NCBI GenBank assembly: GCA_030674155.1
Contig: CM060323.1
Span: 1,836,493-1,878,992, forward strand
From: Stramonita haemastoma
Lineage: Eukaryota > Mollusca > Gastropoda > Neogastropoda > Muricidae
Length of the DNA: 42,500 nucleotides
Direction: 5' to 3'
The translations under genes and the position numbers were made by a program. The notes under the pieces are model-generated. The model had not been told where the DNA came from, ran no database searches, and saw only the letters and a list, made by a program, of their open reading frames with translations. This document shows, one piece after another, positions 20,704-32,618 of the stretch; within the stretch, counting starts at the first letter, position 1; the number at the start of each line of letters is the position of its first letter.

Positions 20704-21061
20704 ATAGTCTAGTGGTCAGAACATTGCACTCGCAATTTGACGACCCGAGTTCCATTCCCGTTCGAGGAGATTTTTCTCCTGGAGTTAACATCAGTGCTGA
20801 CTCCACTCTCCCCCAAAGTCCTTCGGATGAGACTATGAAACCGAGGCCCCGTGTGCGAACGCACGCAGAACATCTTGCAAACACGTTAAATCCTGTTGCG
20901 CTTTGCGTAAGAGTAGGCCATAGTGTGCCTGTGGGAACAGATGACATTTACAAAACTGCATACACACGGGGACTGGATGTTAAAAAAGCACAAGTGTTTA
21001 TCCCATTATCCTCGATATAAAAGAATAAAATAAATAAATAAATAAAATAAATAAATAAATA
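20673..21061 (+). mobile_element. poly-G run and SINE type A, full copy
   Basis: A run of about 28 G (20676-20703) replaces the GGGACGGG start. The rest is complete: GATAGTCTAGTGGTCAG, GAGTTCCATTCCCG, GATGAGACTATGAAACCGAGG, CGGGGACTGGATG, hairpin, AATAAA-rich end. Confidence 0.85.
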
Positions 21062-21126
21062 AGATGCCGGGAATCAAAACTGGACATGATCTGACACACA
21101 TGAACCAGCCAACACAGGCATCATTG

Positions 21127-21345
21127 AAAAGGTAAAGGTAAAGGTAAAGGTAAAAGGTAAAGGTGTCCCATAACCTATGTGGTCGTTAGGGAGCTCGCGA
21201 GGCATCAGAGACCTCAGCTTCTCTAGGGGCCAGCGTATTGAGGGCGGCGCCCATCTCCTCTCCCTCGCTGCTTTACCTTCCATGACCCTGAAGAAGCAGG
21301 TACCCATTTACAGCTGGGTGAACTGGGGGACTGTACTGAAGCATG
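21127..21345 (-). mobile_element. chimeric tRNA/5S SINE, 5'-truncated reverse copy
   Basis: It has an AGGTAAAGGTAAAGG tail, GTCCCATAACCTATGTGG and GGCGCCCATCTCCTCTCCC. It stops near ACTGTACTGAAGC, before the 5S-like block. Confidence 0.75.
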
Positions 21346-21534
21346 AGCATAATCCCCTGGCGCTGGATGCCTCCTGTCTTTGTTCAGAGAGGGAGATTTT
21401 CCCGTCATCTCCTCTGTAGTCATAGGTCTCATTAGGGTGGTTGGACATAAATAAAATATTTATGTTGGGCTGAATGAGGTAAAGAAGTATGCAAACGGAA
21501 AAATAAATTGTTCAAGGTCACCCTATCACACCTT

Positions 21535-21636
21535 TTGATGTGTGTGTGTGTGGGGTGTGTGTGTGTGTGGTGTGTGTGTGTGTTGTGTGCGTGCGTGCGT
21601 GCGTGCTGGTGGTGCGTGCGTGCGTGCGTGCGTGGT
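21535..21636. repeat. (GT)n and (GCGT)n microsatellite
   Basis: GT runs broken by GG, then GCGT units to GTGGTGTG. Confidence 0.95.
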
Positions 21637-22058
21637 GTGTTCCTCGCTAGAGATCTGAGGTTTATCAAAGGTGAGATTTAGAAAATGCGACCCTCTTTGC
21701 CCACCATTAAGGCAGCCGTATTTCTGACTTCAGGGATGACGTCTAACACAACAACAGCATACATGTGTTGTTGTTTTTTCAGTTCCTCCTACTGGCAAGC
21801 AATAAACTGCTCTTCCAAAAGGTAGACTGGGTTTTTCACTTATGCATATATAAGATGTTCTGTGTGCGTTTGCACGCACACGGGGCCTTGGTTTACAAGT
21901 CTCATCCAAAGGATTTTTGAGTCGAGGGAGTGGACTTAGCACTGATGTTAACTCCAGGGAAAACATCCCCCCATGACAAGTGCCTTGGTGGGGGCTCAAA
22001 CCTGTGGCTTTCAGGTCATGAGCTCAAGGCTCTAACCACTAGGCTACCCTGCCCCCAT
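21637..22058 (-). mobile_element. SINE type C, full reverse copy
   Basis: The head on the minus strand is GGGGCAGGGTAGCCTAGTGG with B-box-like CAGGTTTGAGCCCCC. The body has GTTAACATCAGTGC and GGATGAGACTTGTAAACCAAGG. The distal part is the type C tail (GTTAGACGTCATCCCTGAAG, CTTAATGGTGGGC, CTCACCTTTGATAAACCTCAGATCTC) instead of the type A hairpin tail. It shows the two families share head and core and differ in tail. Confidence 0.75.
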
Positions 22059-22433
22059 CACACCTTTTCCTAAAGGGCTGGATTTTTGCAGGCGTGTGGA
22101 AGGCAGCCAGCAGCAAGCCTTTGTGAGTCCACATGACCTGCAGTGAGAACTCTCCTGTTACTGGGAACAGACAGCTGGCAGTGTCAGAAAACAGTATGTG
22201 TGCTTTCAGTTGGAAGAACCAGTAGCTTAGCTGTCTGTCCCAACATTTGGTTTACACAAGTATCTGTTTAATTAGTGTTAGCTTAGGAAATCATCACACA
22301 CACTCTCCTCTTTTTTAACATTGTGGTGGGGGGAGGTAGCTTGCTTCAGGCTGGAGTTTGCTTTTAACATGGTGCTTTTTTTTTTTTTTCCTTCTTTAAC
22401 TAAGATCAGTAAGACCTTTACCTCACCAGAAAC
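22059..22433. other. non-coding, nothing recognised
   Basis: Mixed composition with a T-run at 22376-22390. No repeat or exon signature was seen. Confidence 0.3.
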
Positions 22434-22437
22434 AAAT

Positions 22438-22854
22438 GTGACGCTCCACCACTAGTGAGTCGCATTGCACCTGAGGTCAATTTTTAGTTATTGATATGTT
22501 ACAAATCTGCAATAAAATGCTATACAATACAAAAAAACAGATTGAAAATCGGACAAGTCTATGAAAAGTTATTACAACTTGAAATGATAGACTGCAGGAA
22601 ATGACAAAATGAGAAATGGACAAGGTTAGCATCCTAATAGGTGGACAGAAAGAAGACGTGTATTTTAAAATACATTTAAAGGCAAAGACAACAAAATTGT
22701 GCCTTGATATTTCACTACAAGGTAGAGTAAGGGCTATAGCTTTATAATAAATCAAAATCTCAAAATCGACAACTTGACTCCTATCTGCCTTTAATGGCTC
22801 CTATCGGAAAAGTGGGCAAGGTGCTAAGCGACTCATTTTGTGGTGGAGCATCAC
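22438..22854 (+). mobile_element. MITE family M1, copy 2 (417 bp)
   Basis: The left end GTGACGCTCCACCACTAGTG AGTCGCATTGCACC pairs with the inverted right end (GTGATGCTCCACCAC..AATGAGTCGCTTAGCACC), giving terminal inverted repeats of about 35 bp. AAAT lies directly outside both ends (22434-22437, 22855-22858). It is colinear with copy 1 at 17200. Confidence 0.88.
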
Positions 22855-23152
22855 AAATATTGTTAGCAGGAGAGTATAGCCATGAAGATGATGCCGAGAG
22901 CTTCATCATTAAAATGAGAGCAGGCATAATTAATGACCTCTCCTGCCAGCATCCACCAGCAAATACAGGTGTTACACACGAGGGGAAAGCTCAGTGTATA
23001 CAGATGCTCAACACAAGCTACTTCCACCACAATGCTTGGAAAAAAAAAAAAGACAGTTACACAACAAGTTCAGAAGCTTGCAGGAAAAAAACAACATACA
23101 AAGCTAGGATAGCCTGAAGAAAATGGTTCAGTATTTCAAATGAAACAGCCTT

Positions 23153-23155
<3 letters not shown>

Positions 23156-23239
<84 letters not shown>
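23156..23239. repeat. (GT)n microsatellite
   Basis: About 41 perfect GT units. Confidence 0.97.
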
Positions 23240-24350
23240 TGTGTTTTTATGTGTTACAATTTCACAAGCTGGCCTCAATTCCCTCCACACAATTCATCAC
23301 AACAAAGTGATATATATATATATGTAGATCACGCTTTTGAAGTCATGGAGAAAGATCAATACGTCTTCATATGTTTTGTACTATGGTTGACATTTCTTGC
23401 CATTATAGCTGATATGCTTTTTTTTTTTTTTTCTCTTTTTGACAAAATGTGAGGGGTTTGGGAAAAAAAAAGTGTAATAAAAATAAAAAATGACATTCAC
23501 TCTGCATTTCCTCAAAAAGCTATCCTGTATAAAAACAACAAAAAACCCCACAATCAATAAATTGAACATACCACTTTCATTTCCTTTCATATTGTTTAGA
23601 GCTCCACCAAACCACAAATATCTAGCCAGGTCTGTCAACTCATTTCATTCCACTAACTCCAATAAACGTTCACTTCAAGTTCAAAATAACCCCATCTTAA
23701 TAAATCTCCTAAAAATGACCATCACTATCAACCTAAAAACTAAAATCATATCCAGACATAGATAGATAGCACCTTCCTCAATCCTTTCAGACCCCGGCCA
23801 TACCGAGGACATTGACTATTCTGTATCATCCCAGGACTACAAAAAAAGTGTAAAGTGAAAAGATAAACATTTCAAAGTAAAAAAAAAAAGAAGAAATATG
23901 TGAAATGCCATATGGATAAAGAACGCTGTATAATAGACATCCTGTACCCATGTCAGTGTTTACAATGTCACAAACTGTTTTGCCAGAGCAAAGCAGTCAA
24001 GCAGCGCATGCAAAATGTCATAATATGTTAAGAGAAAAATGGTATCAGACTGCCCGGACAAAAAGACAGGAGTATGAACTGGGAAGAGGAGAGACAGACA
24101 GACAGAGACAGACAGACAGACAGTATACATATGTTTCCAAATGGAAATGCGCGAGGTTAGGGTTTTTTTTTTTTTAAAGGCTTAGTGTCAGTTTTCAAAC
24201 CCAGTAATAAAAAAAATGGCAAGCACTCTCTGTACTGTAGTCATTTTTTTTATGGATCATGTGAGGATGTTTTCACATGCAGAAGTTTTCCTTCACTAAA
24301 CTGAAGCCATGTGAAAATTCTTTGTCAGGACAGGTACACTTAGGACATGA
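23240..24350. other. AT-rich non-coding
   Basis: Only short low-complexity features were seen: (AT)6 near 23310, A-runs, and a GACA run at 24090-24122. No exon can be supported. Confidence 0.3.
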
Positions 24351-24351
24351 T

Positions 24352-24690
24352 GGGGGACGGGATAGCCTAGTAGTCAGAACATTGCGCTGGCAATTTGATG
24401 GCCTGGGTTCGATTCCTGTTCAAGGGGATTTTTCCTCTGGGGTTAACATCAGTGCTGACTCCACTTCCCCAAAAGTCCTTCGGATGAAACTATAAACCAA
24501 GGCCCCGTGTGCGAACGCATGTAAAACATTTTGCGCACACGTTAAATCCTGTTCCGCTTTTCATAAGAGTTAGGCCATCATGTGCCGGTGGGAACAGATG
24601 ACGAGATTTACAAACTGCATACACACGGGGACTGGATGTAAAAAAGCACATGAGTGCTTATTCCATTATCCTCGATATAAAAGAATAAAT
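24352..24690 (+). mobile_element. SINE type A, full copy
   Basis: Head GGGGGACGGGATAGCCTAGTAG, B box GGGTTCGATTCCTG, core GGATGAAACTATAAACCAAGG, and tail CGGGGACTGGATG with hairpin AGCACATGAGTGCT, followed by (AAAT)-type repeats. Confidence 0.9.
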
Positions 24691-24789
24691 AGATAAATAA
24701 ATATATAAATAAAAAAATAAATAATAAAATGTGCCATGGAGCACTAGCACTGCTACCATTTTCCTTTTTTAATTAAAAAAGACTGTAGG

Positions 24790-24985
24790 TCAAGGTAGGT
24801 TGAGATTTCTGCCATGCAGTACACTTTTGCTACCGTGTCTGCAGACAAGACAGAAAGGGTCAGCGTCCAGTGACCAAGCTTGGCCACAGTTACGTGTAGC
24901 CTTTCTCTGGCAGATAACACAGACATCCTTCAACTTGACAACAAAATCACTACTATAGCTTACAATACAACACAATATCACACAG
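24790..24985 (-). other. Cys-rich coding-like fragment
   Basis: A minus-strand frame reads KLKDVCVICQRKATRNCGQA and DADPFCLVCRHGSKSVLHGR. The C..C, C, C..C spacing resembles the C-terminal cysteine-rich module of piggyBac transposases or another small zinc finger. No catalytic part is nearby and the frame is short. This is a remnant at best. Confidence 0.25.
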
Positions 24986-25157
24986 TCATTCATCACCCAC
25001 CATAAGTGATTTTTTTTTTCTTTATTATTATCTGAGGTGCAAAGTTGCCATTTCGATCATCGGTGGAGAAGCTTTTTGAAAATAAAATTATATCCTCCCC
25101 CCCTAACAAAATAAGAAAAAAAAAACATTTACAACCCCCCCCAGAAAAATAACAAAA

Positions 25158-25187
25158 ACAAATATACATACATACATACATACATAC

Positions 25188-25226
<39 letters not shown>

Positions 25227-25232
25227 CACACC

Positions 25233-25270
<38 letters not shown>
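25158..25270. repeat. (ATAC)n/(CA)n microsatellite
   Basis: Five CATA units followed by two CA runs separated by CCCC. Confidence 0.95.
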
Positions 25271-25272
<2 letters not shown>

Positions 25273-25689
25273 TCAGAACTTCCAAAAATGTTATACAGCT
25301 TCCCTGTGTCACACTTTGTATCATGAATTGTACACATTTAATACCCCTAAGATTATCACCATTTGCTGTGGTGCTGTTGCTGGCCATTCTCTGCCTCAAC
25401 ACCCCAGGGTCATTCAGAATAATTATGCACTCAGTCCAACTTTTAGCATTTAGGAATCACTCTGAAGACTGTTTGTGTTGGTACACAATGGTTGAGAGAA
25501 GTTTTTGCCTGTTTGACTTTTCTCAAGTATTTTGCCATGCAGGCAGCCATACATTGACTTCAGAGGGAATTTTCCTCCTTTCATAAATGGAGAATACAGG
25601 ATGTTATGTTCAGGAGTTTGTCATGGATGTCAACAATCTCCACTTCAAATTTCCAAGCTCAGCAACATGTCAATATAGGTCTTGGTACT

Positions 25690-25868
25690 CTGCTTATCCA
25701 TGCAGAACACCTTGTGCACATGCTAAAACCTGTTCCATCTTTCGGAAGAGTAGGCCACTGTAGTACAGTAGGAACTGATGACGAAATTAACAAACCGCAT
25801 GCACTCGGAACTGGATGTAAAAAAGCATATAGTGCTTCTTCCATTATCCTTGAAATACAAAAATGAAC
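25690..25868 (+). mobile_element. SINE type A, 3' half
   Basis: GCAGAACACCTTGTGCACATG, TTTCGGAAGAGTAGGCC, GAACTGATGACG, AACTGGATGTAAAAAAGC and ATTATCCTTGAAATAC. Diverged, with a shortened hairpin. Confidence 0.75.
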
Positions 25869-26814
25869 ACAGAGATACATAAATAAATAAATGAATAAAT
25901 AAACAAATAAATGACTGACAAAGCTTTTTGGCTTAAACGCGGAGAGATCATTCTTCAAACTGTGTTAACTGTATTTCACTTATTTACGTGCTATTGTTTT
26001 GCATATAGTTCATACAAGTCGTACATATCCTATCCGTTCATTAACGTATGCAACATTCTGCATACCCTGCCTTGGCTCAAACATGTTTCTTGATGCATAT
26101 AACATCACTTAATAGCAAAAAAGACATTTACCTCAATGATAGTGTATGTGTTAACACAAGAATCTATCTTCCTTCATTACTCTGGATGGTTCCTAAAATC
26201 ATAAAAACAAGCATAAAAGCAGACAATTAAAAATTCTGCAGCTGATCTTGAAAACGTGTTCTACAACATTACTACACCAGCTTTCAAGTTTCATGGACCG
26301 CCTCTGAACAGATGCAGGTCCAATCCAATCCAATCCAATCCAATCCAGTCTTCTTCTTTACAGGCCTGCCAACCACAGAGCCCATCACTGTGTAAATTTT
26401 CTAAATCTCAGATTAAAACTGTGCAAATCTACAGTGTGCATAGATTGAAACAGGTTTAAAACCTTCTCTACAGCCATTTCTTGTATCAACACCCTGGCCA
26501 ACCGTAAGGGTCAACCCAGGACAGTCACAGCATTGTGGGCAAAACCACATCAACCACACATAAAATGAGATAAAACTCAAGCCAGATTCCCCCAAAACTA
26601 ACCTTGTTTGTATTTACCAACTACGACATCTTCGATCATATCAGACAGTAAAAGCCTGGTTCTTTCAGGAAGTTTAAAACTGTTGTCTGGTGGAGCATCT
26701 AAAAAACAACGATCTATAGGGAATCTGCAGTATAAAATGCTTGTGCCTAATATACTGTGCCTCTCAACACTCCAGAAGCAGATGCTTGATGATTATTGGC
26801 ACAACACAAGTCAC
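25869..26814. other. AT-rich non-coding
   Basis: Contains five CCAAT units at about 26319-26346 and an (AAAT) run at 25880-25912. No exon was recognised. Confidence 0.3.
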
Positions 26815-26882
26815 ACACCACGGGGTGTAAAAAAGCACAAGAGTGCTTATCCCATTATCCTCGATATAAAACAATAAAATAA
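26815..26882 (+). mobile_element. SINE type A tail fragment
   Basis: CACCACGGGGTGTAAAAAAGCACAAGAGTGCTTATCCCATTATCCTCGATATAAAACAATAAA, that is, hairpin and tail only. Confidence 0.8.
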
Positions 26883-26984
26883 GATAAAATAAATAACAAA
26901 TAAAATGGGGTTCCCTCCCCTCAGAGCAAATGAAGGTGAGTAATGTGAGTGGCCTGTGTATATTTGGTGAGCACCTTTCTTTTT

Positions 26985-27085
26985 CCTCAGCTTAGAGCTC
27001 GGAGATTCACCAAATGGTGAGATTTTGCATAATACGCAAGGTTTTTATCCCCGCCATTAAATTAGCCACATTGCCACTTGTGGGA
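26985..27085 (-). mobile_element. SINE type C tail fragment
   Basis: TTAGAGCTCGGAGATTCACC, GGTGAGATTTTGC and CCGCCATTAAATTAGCC match the reverse type C tail. It sits at the presumed 3' end of the IP6K transcript. Confidence 0.6.
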
Positions 27086-30000
27086 CAATCAAAGACTTTA
27101 TTTAATTTAACTTCTTCATAGTATTTATGCTTTTCCCAGTTGTTTTTTCATTGGCGCCAACCATGCAGTAATATCAAAATGTGTATATAATAATACATAA
27201 TCAAGGACTTAAGTTCATAATTATGTAAATGTAAATGTTGCTTAAAAAAAAAAAAATTCAAATTTCAAAATGTAGTTTTTGTTAGGCTTAAAATTTTTTT
27301 TTTTTAGACTCCTGTGGAATACATATTCTCAGAATAATAGTGATGGATCACTGGTGATAAAAAGTCCAGGGAAAGAACTGAATGGAGATAAACATTTAAA
27401 GAAAAAAACCAACAAAGTGAATGGGGTTTCCCCCTACATAATCATACAATTCCACACAGAACAGAAGAGTTACGTAGACATGGCTCCTGCAATTTAAAAT
27501 AGAAGCAATCTCCATTTAAGCGCCGTATTTTAGCTGGGGGGTTTCTTCTTGATCTTTTGCTTCAGTTATGACACAAAAACAAACCCAACAAATCTGACTA
27601 ATTGAAAAATTATCATGGTAAACATAAAACTGAAATACATGCACATTTCTTTTGCCCACAAGAGATCATACAAAACTCACCAACTACATACTATTTCATT
27701 CAAAAAAAATGTTCATGACGCACAATGTTTGATGACAGAATAAAGTAGAAATATGCACAGTATTTCAAATAAAAAGAAAAAAGATTCAACTCTTTGTTTA
27801 AACCAGTTTGTAATATTGCAGGCTCCAACAAGCTTGCAACAAAGTCCTGAGAAAAAAGATCACAAAGTATTTTTGTATGTATGTATATATATATACATAT
27901 ACAGACTTCAACGCCGTTACTCTGTAGCTTACACAGACAACACCAAGAAAAAATAGAATAAACTGCATATGTATTAAGTCAAAAGCATGGAGTTTCTTCG
28001 GCTATCAATTCACAATATTATACGTAACACAGGTAGATAATATCTTTATAATCCTTCAGTGAAAAGTAAGTGCTATAATATACAGAAAAAAGGTCTGAAC
28101 AATGTGAATACAAAGAAAGGACCACCAAAAAAATAAAACTTTGGGGGGGGGGGGGGGGGGGGACTGGATATACCATCTGCTTGGTTTAAAAAAAATAAAA
28201 AGCCAGGATAAACTGATTCCCTACAAAAGTTCCCGTCCATTCTTGTAATTCTACAGAATCAAATATGACTGGACCAGAAAGTGACATAGTACTCAAAAGG
28301 ACGCATCAGTTACCACGAATGTAGAAAAGTCTGGATGGATCAACCTGTAATATCAGTTCAATATCTGTCACCTCTTCCTTTTCTTGTCACCTCTTTTCGG
28401 AAAGAATCTTACAATTCCTGCACTTGATCACACAGTCTACGAACCATTCCAATATGATAAAGCCATCTTTTCACTAACCAGGTCCATCTGCCAAAACTGA
28501 CATATAATATAATGATATAATAATGTAAAAATCTGCAGGTGAGACAATGGGCCAGCTAACTGTCACAATGACCCAGTCACTCCAAAAAATAGTGCCCACC
28601 AGGCACAAAGTCTCTCCCCTTGACTTCAGATTACACACTCTCTCTCACTGGGCTGTGCTACGCAATGCAATATTAGCGAAGAATCCTCATACACTCAAAG
28701 CACAAAGAGGATACATGCTGTTGGTATAGAGTCAATGAAAGCGACCTAGTCAGCTGGCCTCAGAATGCAATGAAGAGGCTGAACTTCTTCCTCCTCACCA
28801 AGCAAAGGTCTTACATACATGATGACGTTTCCACCTTTTGCACTTTTAAAAGTTCCAGGGCAAATCTTCTTGAACTGATAGTAATATCTCCCTCAGCTCT
28901 TTCTGTACAGCAGCACAATATGATGTGCCTGATGCTTACCTCTGTTGGTTCCTAAGGTGACCCAATTGCAAACTTCCACTTCAACAATCTGTGGTGCACG
29001 AGTCAAAGGGTAGGTGCAAAACTAAGGGGTGTAGTTGTACTCTAGACTGACATAAGAACGCAAATGTACCTTTAGGTTGGCTGTGAAAGCGTTTCTTTCA
29101 GTACTGTACTTGGAGAATGAATGGGAATGAATTTGCCTCTTGCTCACTCACTCACTCCAAGTCTGCAGTGGTGATGTGTCAGTATACACGTGGCTTTCTG
29201 ACATTGTACTGATTCCACAGTGAATTTCTACTGCGCAGACACACTTTTCCATTTCACTTTTACACTTTAAAAGTATACGGGATGAAAAAAAATCAGCAGT
29301 TATGACTTTTCTTTATATGAAAATATTGCACCCCCGTTTTGTAAAATTTGAAAAAACTGATTTTTAAAAATGGAGAAATCAAATCGGTAATAAAAAGCTA
29401 TTGTCAAACTTTGGAGTTGACTAGTTTATTTCCTCTTACGTGTAACCTCTAAATTTCATATTTGTGTGTGCACACATTTTTTTTTCTCCATTTTCTTGTC
29501 ACCTCTACCAATGGCCAGTAAAGACCACTTCTAGCAGGGCGCTATCAGATATTATAAAATGAGTTAAAACCGCTGTGTAGGTGGGGAGGGGGTACATACA
29601 CACATACACATCCCCAACAAAACATACCAACACAGCTGAGACAAAGAACCATGTTCACATGGGTGACACTCATTCCATTTCTTGATTATCCACACCAGTG
29701 TTCTCTCTGACACAGTCACTGAAGGACTGAATGTTCACGATCGCTATATATCATATGAAGGGTTCCAAGGCTTCCCCAGCAAGAACACAACGTGGTATGA
29801 CCCTGCATGCTGTCATGTAAAGTGTCCCAGTGATATGATCAATCAGTCATCGTGTGACAAACGGTGTCACACGTTGAGTTGTTGGCGCTCATTGGATTGG
29901 GTGGGTGTGGGGGTGGGGGTAGGGGTGGGGGTGAGGTGTGGGTGGTGGGAAAAGGCAATCTCCAGACAGTCCAGTAAACGACCTGTCTGCAGAACTGAAA

Positions 30001-30985
30001 GACTTCACAATTGGGGCTGGGACCTCTCAGCCGCTGTGAGAAATTTAAAAAAAAAAGAAAAAAGATGATAGTCAATAAGTGAAAGGACAATCTCCTGCAA
30101 ATCCACTACAGTCACTTTTAGCTCCTGCCTCCACATCTGCTTTCAGCCAACTACCAAAACAGCCATTGTACTTTCCCAGCTACACTGACTGACTGCTCCC
30201 TCCCTTCTCTAGCTGCCTGGAAGGATTGCAGACAAAGAGGCAGAGGCCAGCTGGGGTGTCCATGGTGAGTTCTGCAGAGGACCTCAACCTTTCACTCACT
30301 GCACTTTACAGGCCACAAGGCAATACTTCTTTTCCTGCCACTTCAATCCATGCGCCTTGTGATGTAGTATGCCAAATGTATGTTTAAGTCTTTTGAAACT
30401 TTGTCCTGACTGAGGGATCAAATTGATCTTTGAACCTGGAATGACTGGGTATATCTGGAAATTAAAAAAGCTGACTGGGTCTTTTATAGTAATGCCACTT
30501 TTTTCAAAAGGGCTGTGCAATGGCTTCATCCATTCAACGGAAGCAATATTGCTGTCAAAGATTCTCCATCTGTACAGTATTTTTGGAAACTATCAAAACA
30601 CTTTTTAAGACAATCTGTACCTTCAGCAAAGAGATGATGAAGGCATAGATCAAGAAACCCTTTAAAGAGAAGCGTTTAAATAATAAGTAAATTTGCAAGC
30701 CAATTACCTTCATGTGGATACAAAGGCTGTACGTTCCATTCATCAGCATTACATTGGTGTTAAGGAATCTGTATAAGTCTCTCTTTTAAAATGCGTGCCT
30801 TAAAAAAACACACACACACTGCACTTTTTGCTTGGTTAGAAAATCAAAACTAACATATAAAACTATACTCAATTAGAAAAGGAGGAGACGACTTTCCGCT
30901 AATGCCTTGTACCCCATAAAACACAGAAGGAGCGGTCAGCGTGTCCGGGCATTGTGTAGCGTGGAGATGGAGAGAGAGAGCACAG
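27086..30985 (-). other. IP6K: probable IP6K 3' UTR
   Basis: This 3.9-kb stretch directly below the IP6K stop codon is almost free of SINEs and long microsatellites, unlike the rest of the window. That is what a transcribed, constrained 3' UTR would look like. Low-complexity exceptions are a poly-G run (28143-28162), an (AT)/(TG) patch near 27870, and a G-rich GGTGGGGGT tract (29905-29942). On the minus strand the TTTATT at 27098-27103 reads AATAAA and is a candidate poly(A) signal. Other AATAAA-like words exist, so the true end is uncertain. Short open frames here lack any family signal. Confidence 0.45.
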
Positions 30986-31856
30986 CTAGCTGCTGCTGCT
31001 GCCGCCACTGGTCTCTGCCAGCAGCTGGGTGAACATGCGGGTCAGGTTCTCCAGGCCCCAGATGTAGTCCTCATCAGGACCCTCATGGGTCACGTTGTCA
31101 CTGAAGCCACTGTGCGTGGTGTGGGCAAAGTCGATCATGCGCACATCGATGGAGGAGAGGGCGTCCACAGACATATGTTTGATGCTCCGGTTCACCACAC
31201 CTGTCTCTTCAGGTGTGGGGTCACAGCTCGTGCTACTACCTCCACTGCCTGTGCTAACACCTAACGACCGCGCAGAGGGGGAGAGAGAGAGAGAGAGCCT
31301 GCAGCAGTTGTTGTTGCCGTCGTTGCTGGCTGGAGCCCTGGGTCTGGCAGTCTCTGCTGCTGCTGCTGCTGCTGCCTCCCCCCTGTCCCTGAGGAGGGAC
31401 TAACACTGGAGGCAGGAACGCCCGAATCCCTGCTCCTCTTGTCACAACCCGACAACGCCTGTTCCACATTTCTCCCCTCCACACTGCGGCCCTGTCCACA
31501 CACAGAACCTGGCACATCAACCCCCTTCACCACAGCCTTGCCCTCTGGAGTCTTGGGGGCACACACGCTTTTCCCACAGCCCTCAGAAGCAGGAACACCG
31601 GTCTTGCCCTGGCTGTCTGGGGCCAGGCCGTCGTACATGATGAGGAGGGAGCTGGCGTAGAAGCGGAAGGAGTGGAGCCCCGGAGGCAGTGGATGAGGGC
31701 GTGGAGGCGGGCCACGATGGGGGCCAGCAGTTCGGACCTCAGCCCACGCCCGTTGTGCAGGAAGGCGCGCAGCACGCTGGGGAAGGTGAGGTCTGTTAGG
31801 GTGCGGCCGTAGTACTTGTCCAGGCTGGTGTAGGCCCCTGTCGTCGTCTGGTACAC
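30986..31856 (-). CDS. IP6K: inositol hexakisphosphate kinase, last exon (C-terminal)
   Basis: IP6K phosphorylates InsP6 to the pyrophosphate 5-InsP7. The acceptor TGTTGTGTGTTGCAG at 31857 opens VYQTTTGAYTSLDKYYGR, FLHNGRGLRSELLAPIV, then SFRFYASSLLIMYDG (SSLL motif, 31628-31654). After a variable Gln/Ser-rich insert come VDALSSIDVRMIDFAHTTH (DFAH, metal-binding Asp, 31121-31132), GPDEDYIWGLENL and the stop at 30986-30988. The order and spacing match the family C-terminus. Two one-base frame changes interrupt it: one at a CCCC run (31678-31681) just before SFRFYAS, the other within the low-complexity part 31262-31400 that includes (GCT)7 and a (CT)n run. Both need one extra base to restore the frame. 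An intron within the insert is an alternative for the second. Confidence 0.92.
31126..31132 (-). other. IP6K: IP6K catalytic/metal-binding DFAH site
   Basis: Asp-Phe-Ala-His within IDVRMIDFAHTT. In inositol phosphate kinases this Asp coordinates Mg with ATP, in a role like the DFG Asp of protein kinases. It is intact here. Confidence 0.8.
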
Positions 31857-31890
31857 CTGCAACACACACAACACACACACCCACACCCCT

Positions 31891-32038
31891 GGTACAGTTG
31901 CATACAGGAAAAAGACCAAAAAAAATAAAGGGTAGGCGCTGCACTTGTGGCGACGCGCTCTCTCTCTCTCTCTCCGGGAGAGAGGCAGCCCGAATTTCAG
32001 GCAGAGAAATCTGCTGTGACATAACGTGGTCCAAAATA
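31891..32038 (+). mobile_element. SINE type B tail fragment in IP6K intron
   Basis: GTTGCATACAGGAAAAAG, GCGCTGCACTTGTGGCGACG, then an expanded CT run in place of the palindrome, and GCAGAGAAATCTGCTGTGACATA. It starts about 35 bp from the IP6K acceptor at 31857, so it overlaps the likely branch-point region. Confidence 0.8.
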
Positions 32039-32260
32039 CACACAGCTGTCAGTTTCCCCCACTTTCAGCTCCTCTCAGCTGCTAATTATTTCATCCCATC
32101 CCAGCCCAGATGGGCCAGCTGGTGCTAATTATAGCAGAAACTGACCACACTTGGACACTAGGTAAAAGGAAGGGGTGTGCTAAATTTAGCACTCTAGACT
32201 GAGTGGTGTTGGATTTGTGCGCTGTGACCCCTGACCTGTGTGGTACACTACTCGTCAACA

Positions 32261-32578
32261 CAATACTCGCAATTTGACGACCCGGGTTCGATTCCCGGTG
32301 GAGGGGATTTTTTCCTCTGGAGTTAACATCAGTGCTGACTCCACTCTCCCCCAAAAGTCTTGAGGATGAGACTGTTATCAGTATAAACCGAGGCACTGTT
32401 GTGCGAATGCACGCAGAACATCTTGCGCACATGTTAAATCCTGTTCCGCTTTTCGCAAGACTAGGCCATCATGTGCCAGTGGGAACAGATGACATTTACA
32501 AAAACTGCATACACACGGGACTGGATGTAAAAAAGCACAAGAGTGCTTATCCCATTATCCTTGATATAAAAGAATAAA
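32261..32578 (+). mobile_element. SINE type A, head-truncated
   Basis: It starts at CTCGCAATTTGACGACCCGGG (B-box region) and is complete to the hairpin and AATAAA end. It lies in the IP6K intron 31857-33061, antisense to the gene. Confidence 0.85.
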
Positions 32579-32618
32579 ATAAATAAATAAAAATAAAACT
32601 AAACACACACACACACAA

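Noticed and set aside
29682..30068. 128-codon + strand frame in the IP6K 3' flank
   Set aside because: Contains a (GV)n run from a G-rich repeat, has no domain signal, and lies in the probable 3' UTR of the opposite strand gene.
31253..31520. Separate 88-codon minus-strand frame over the IP6K last exon
   Set aside because: A shadow frame of IP6K coding sequence.
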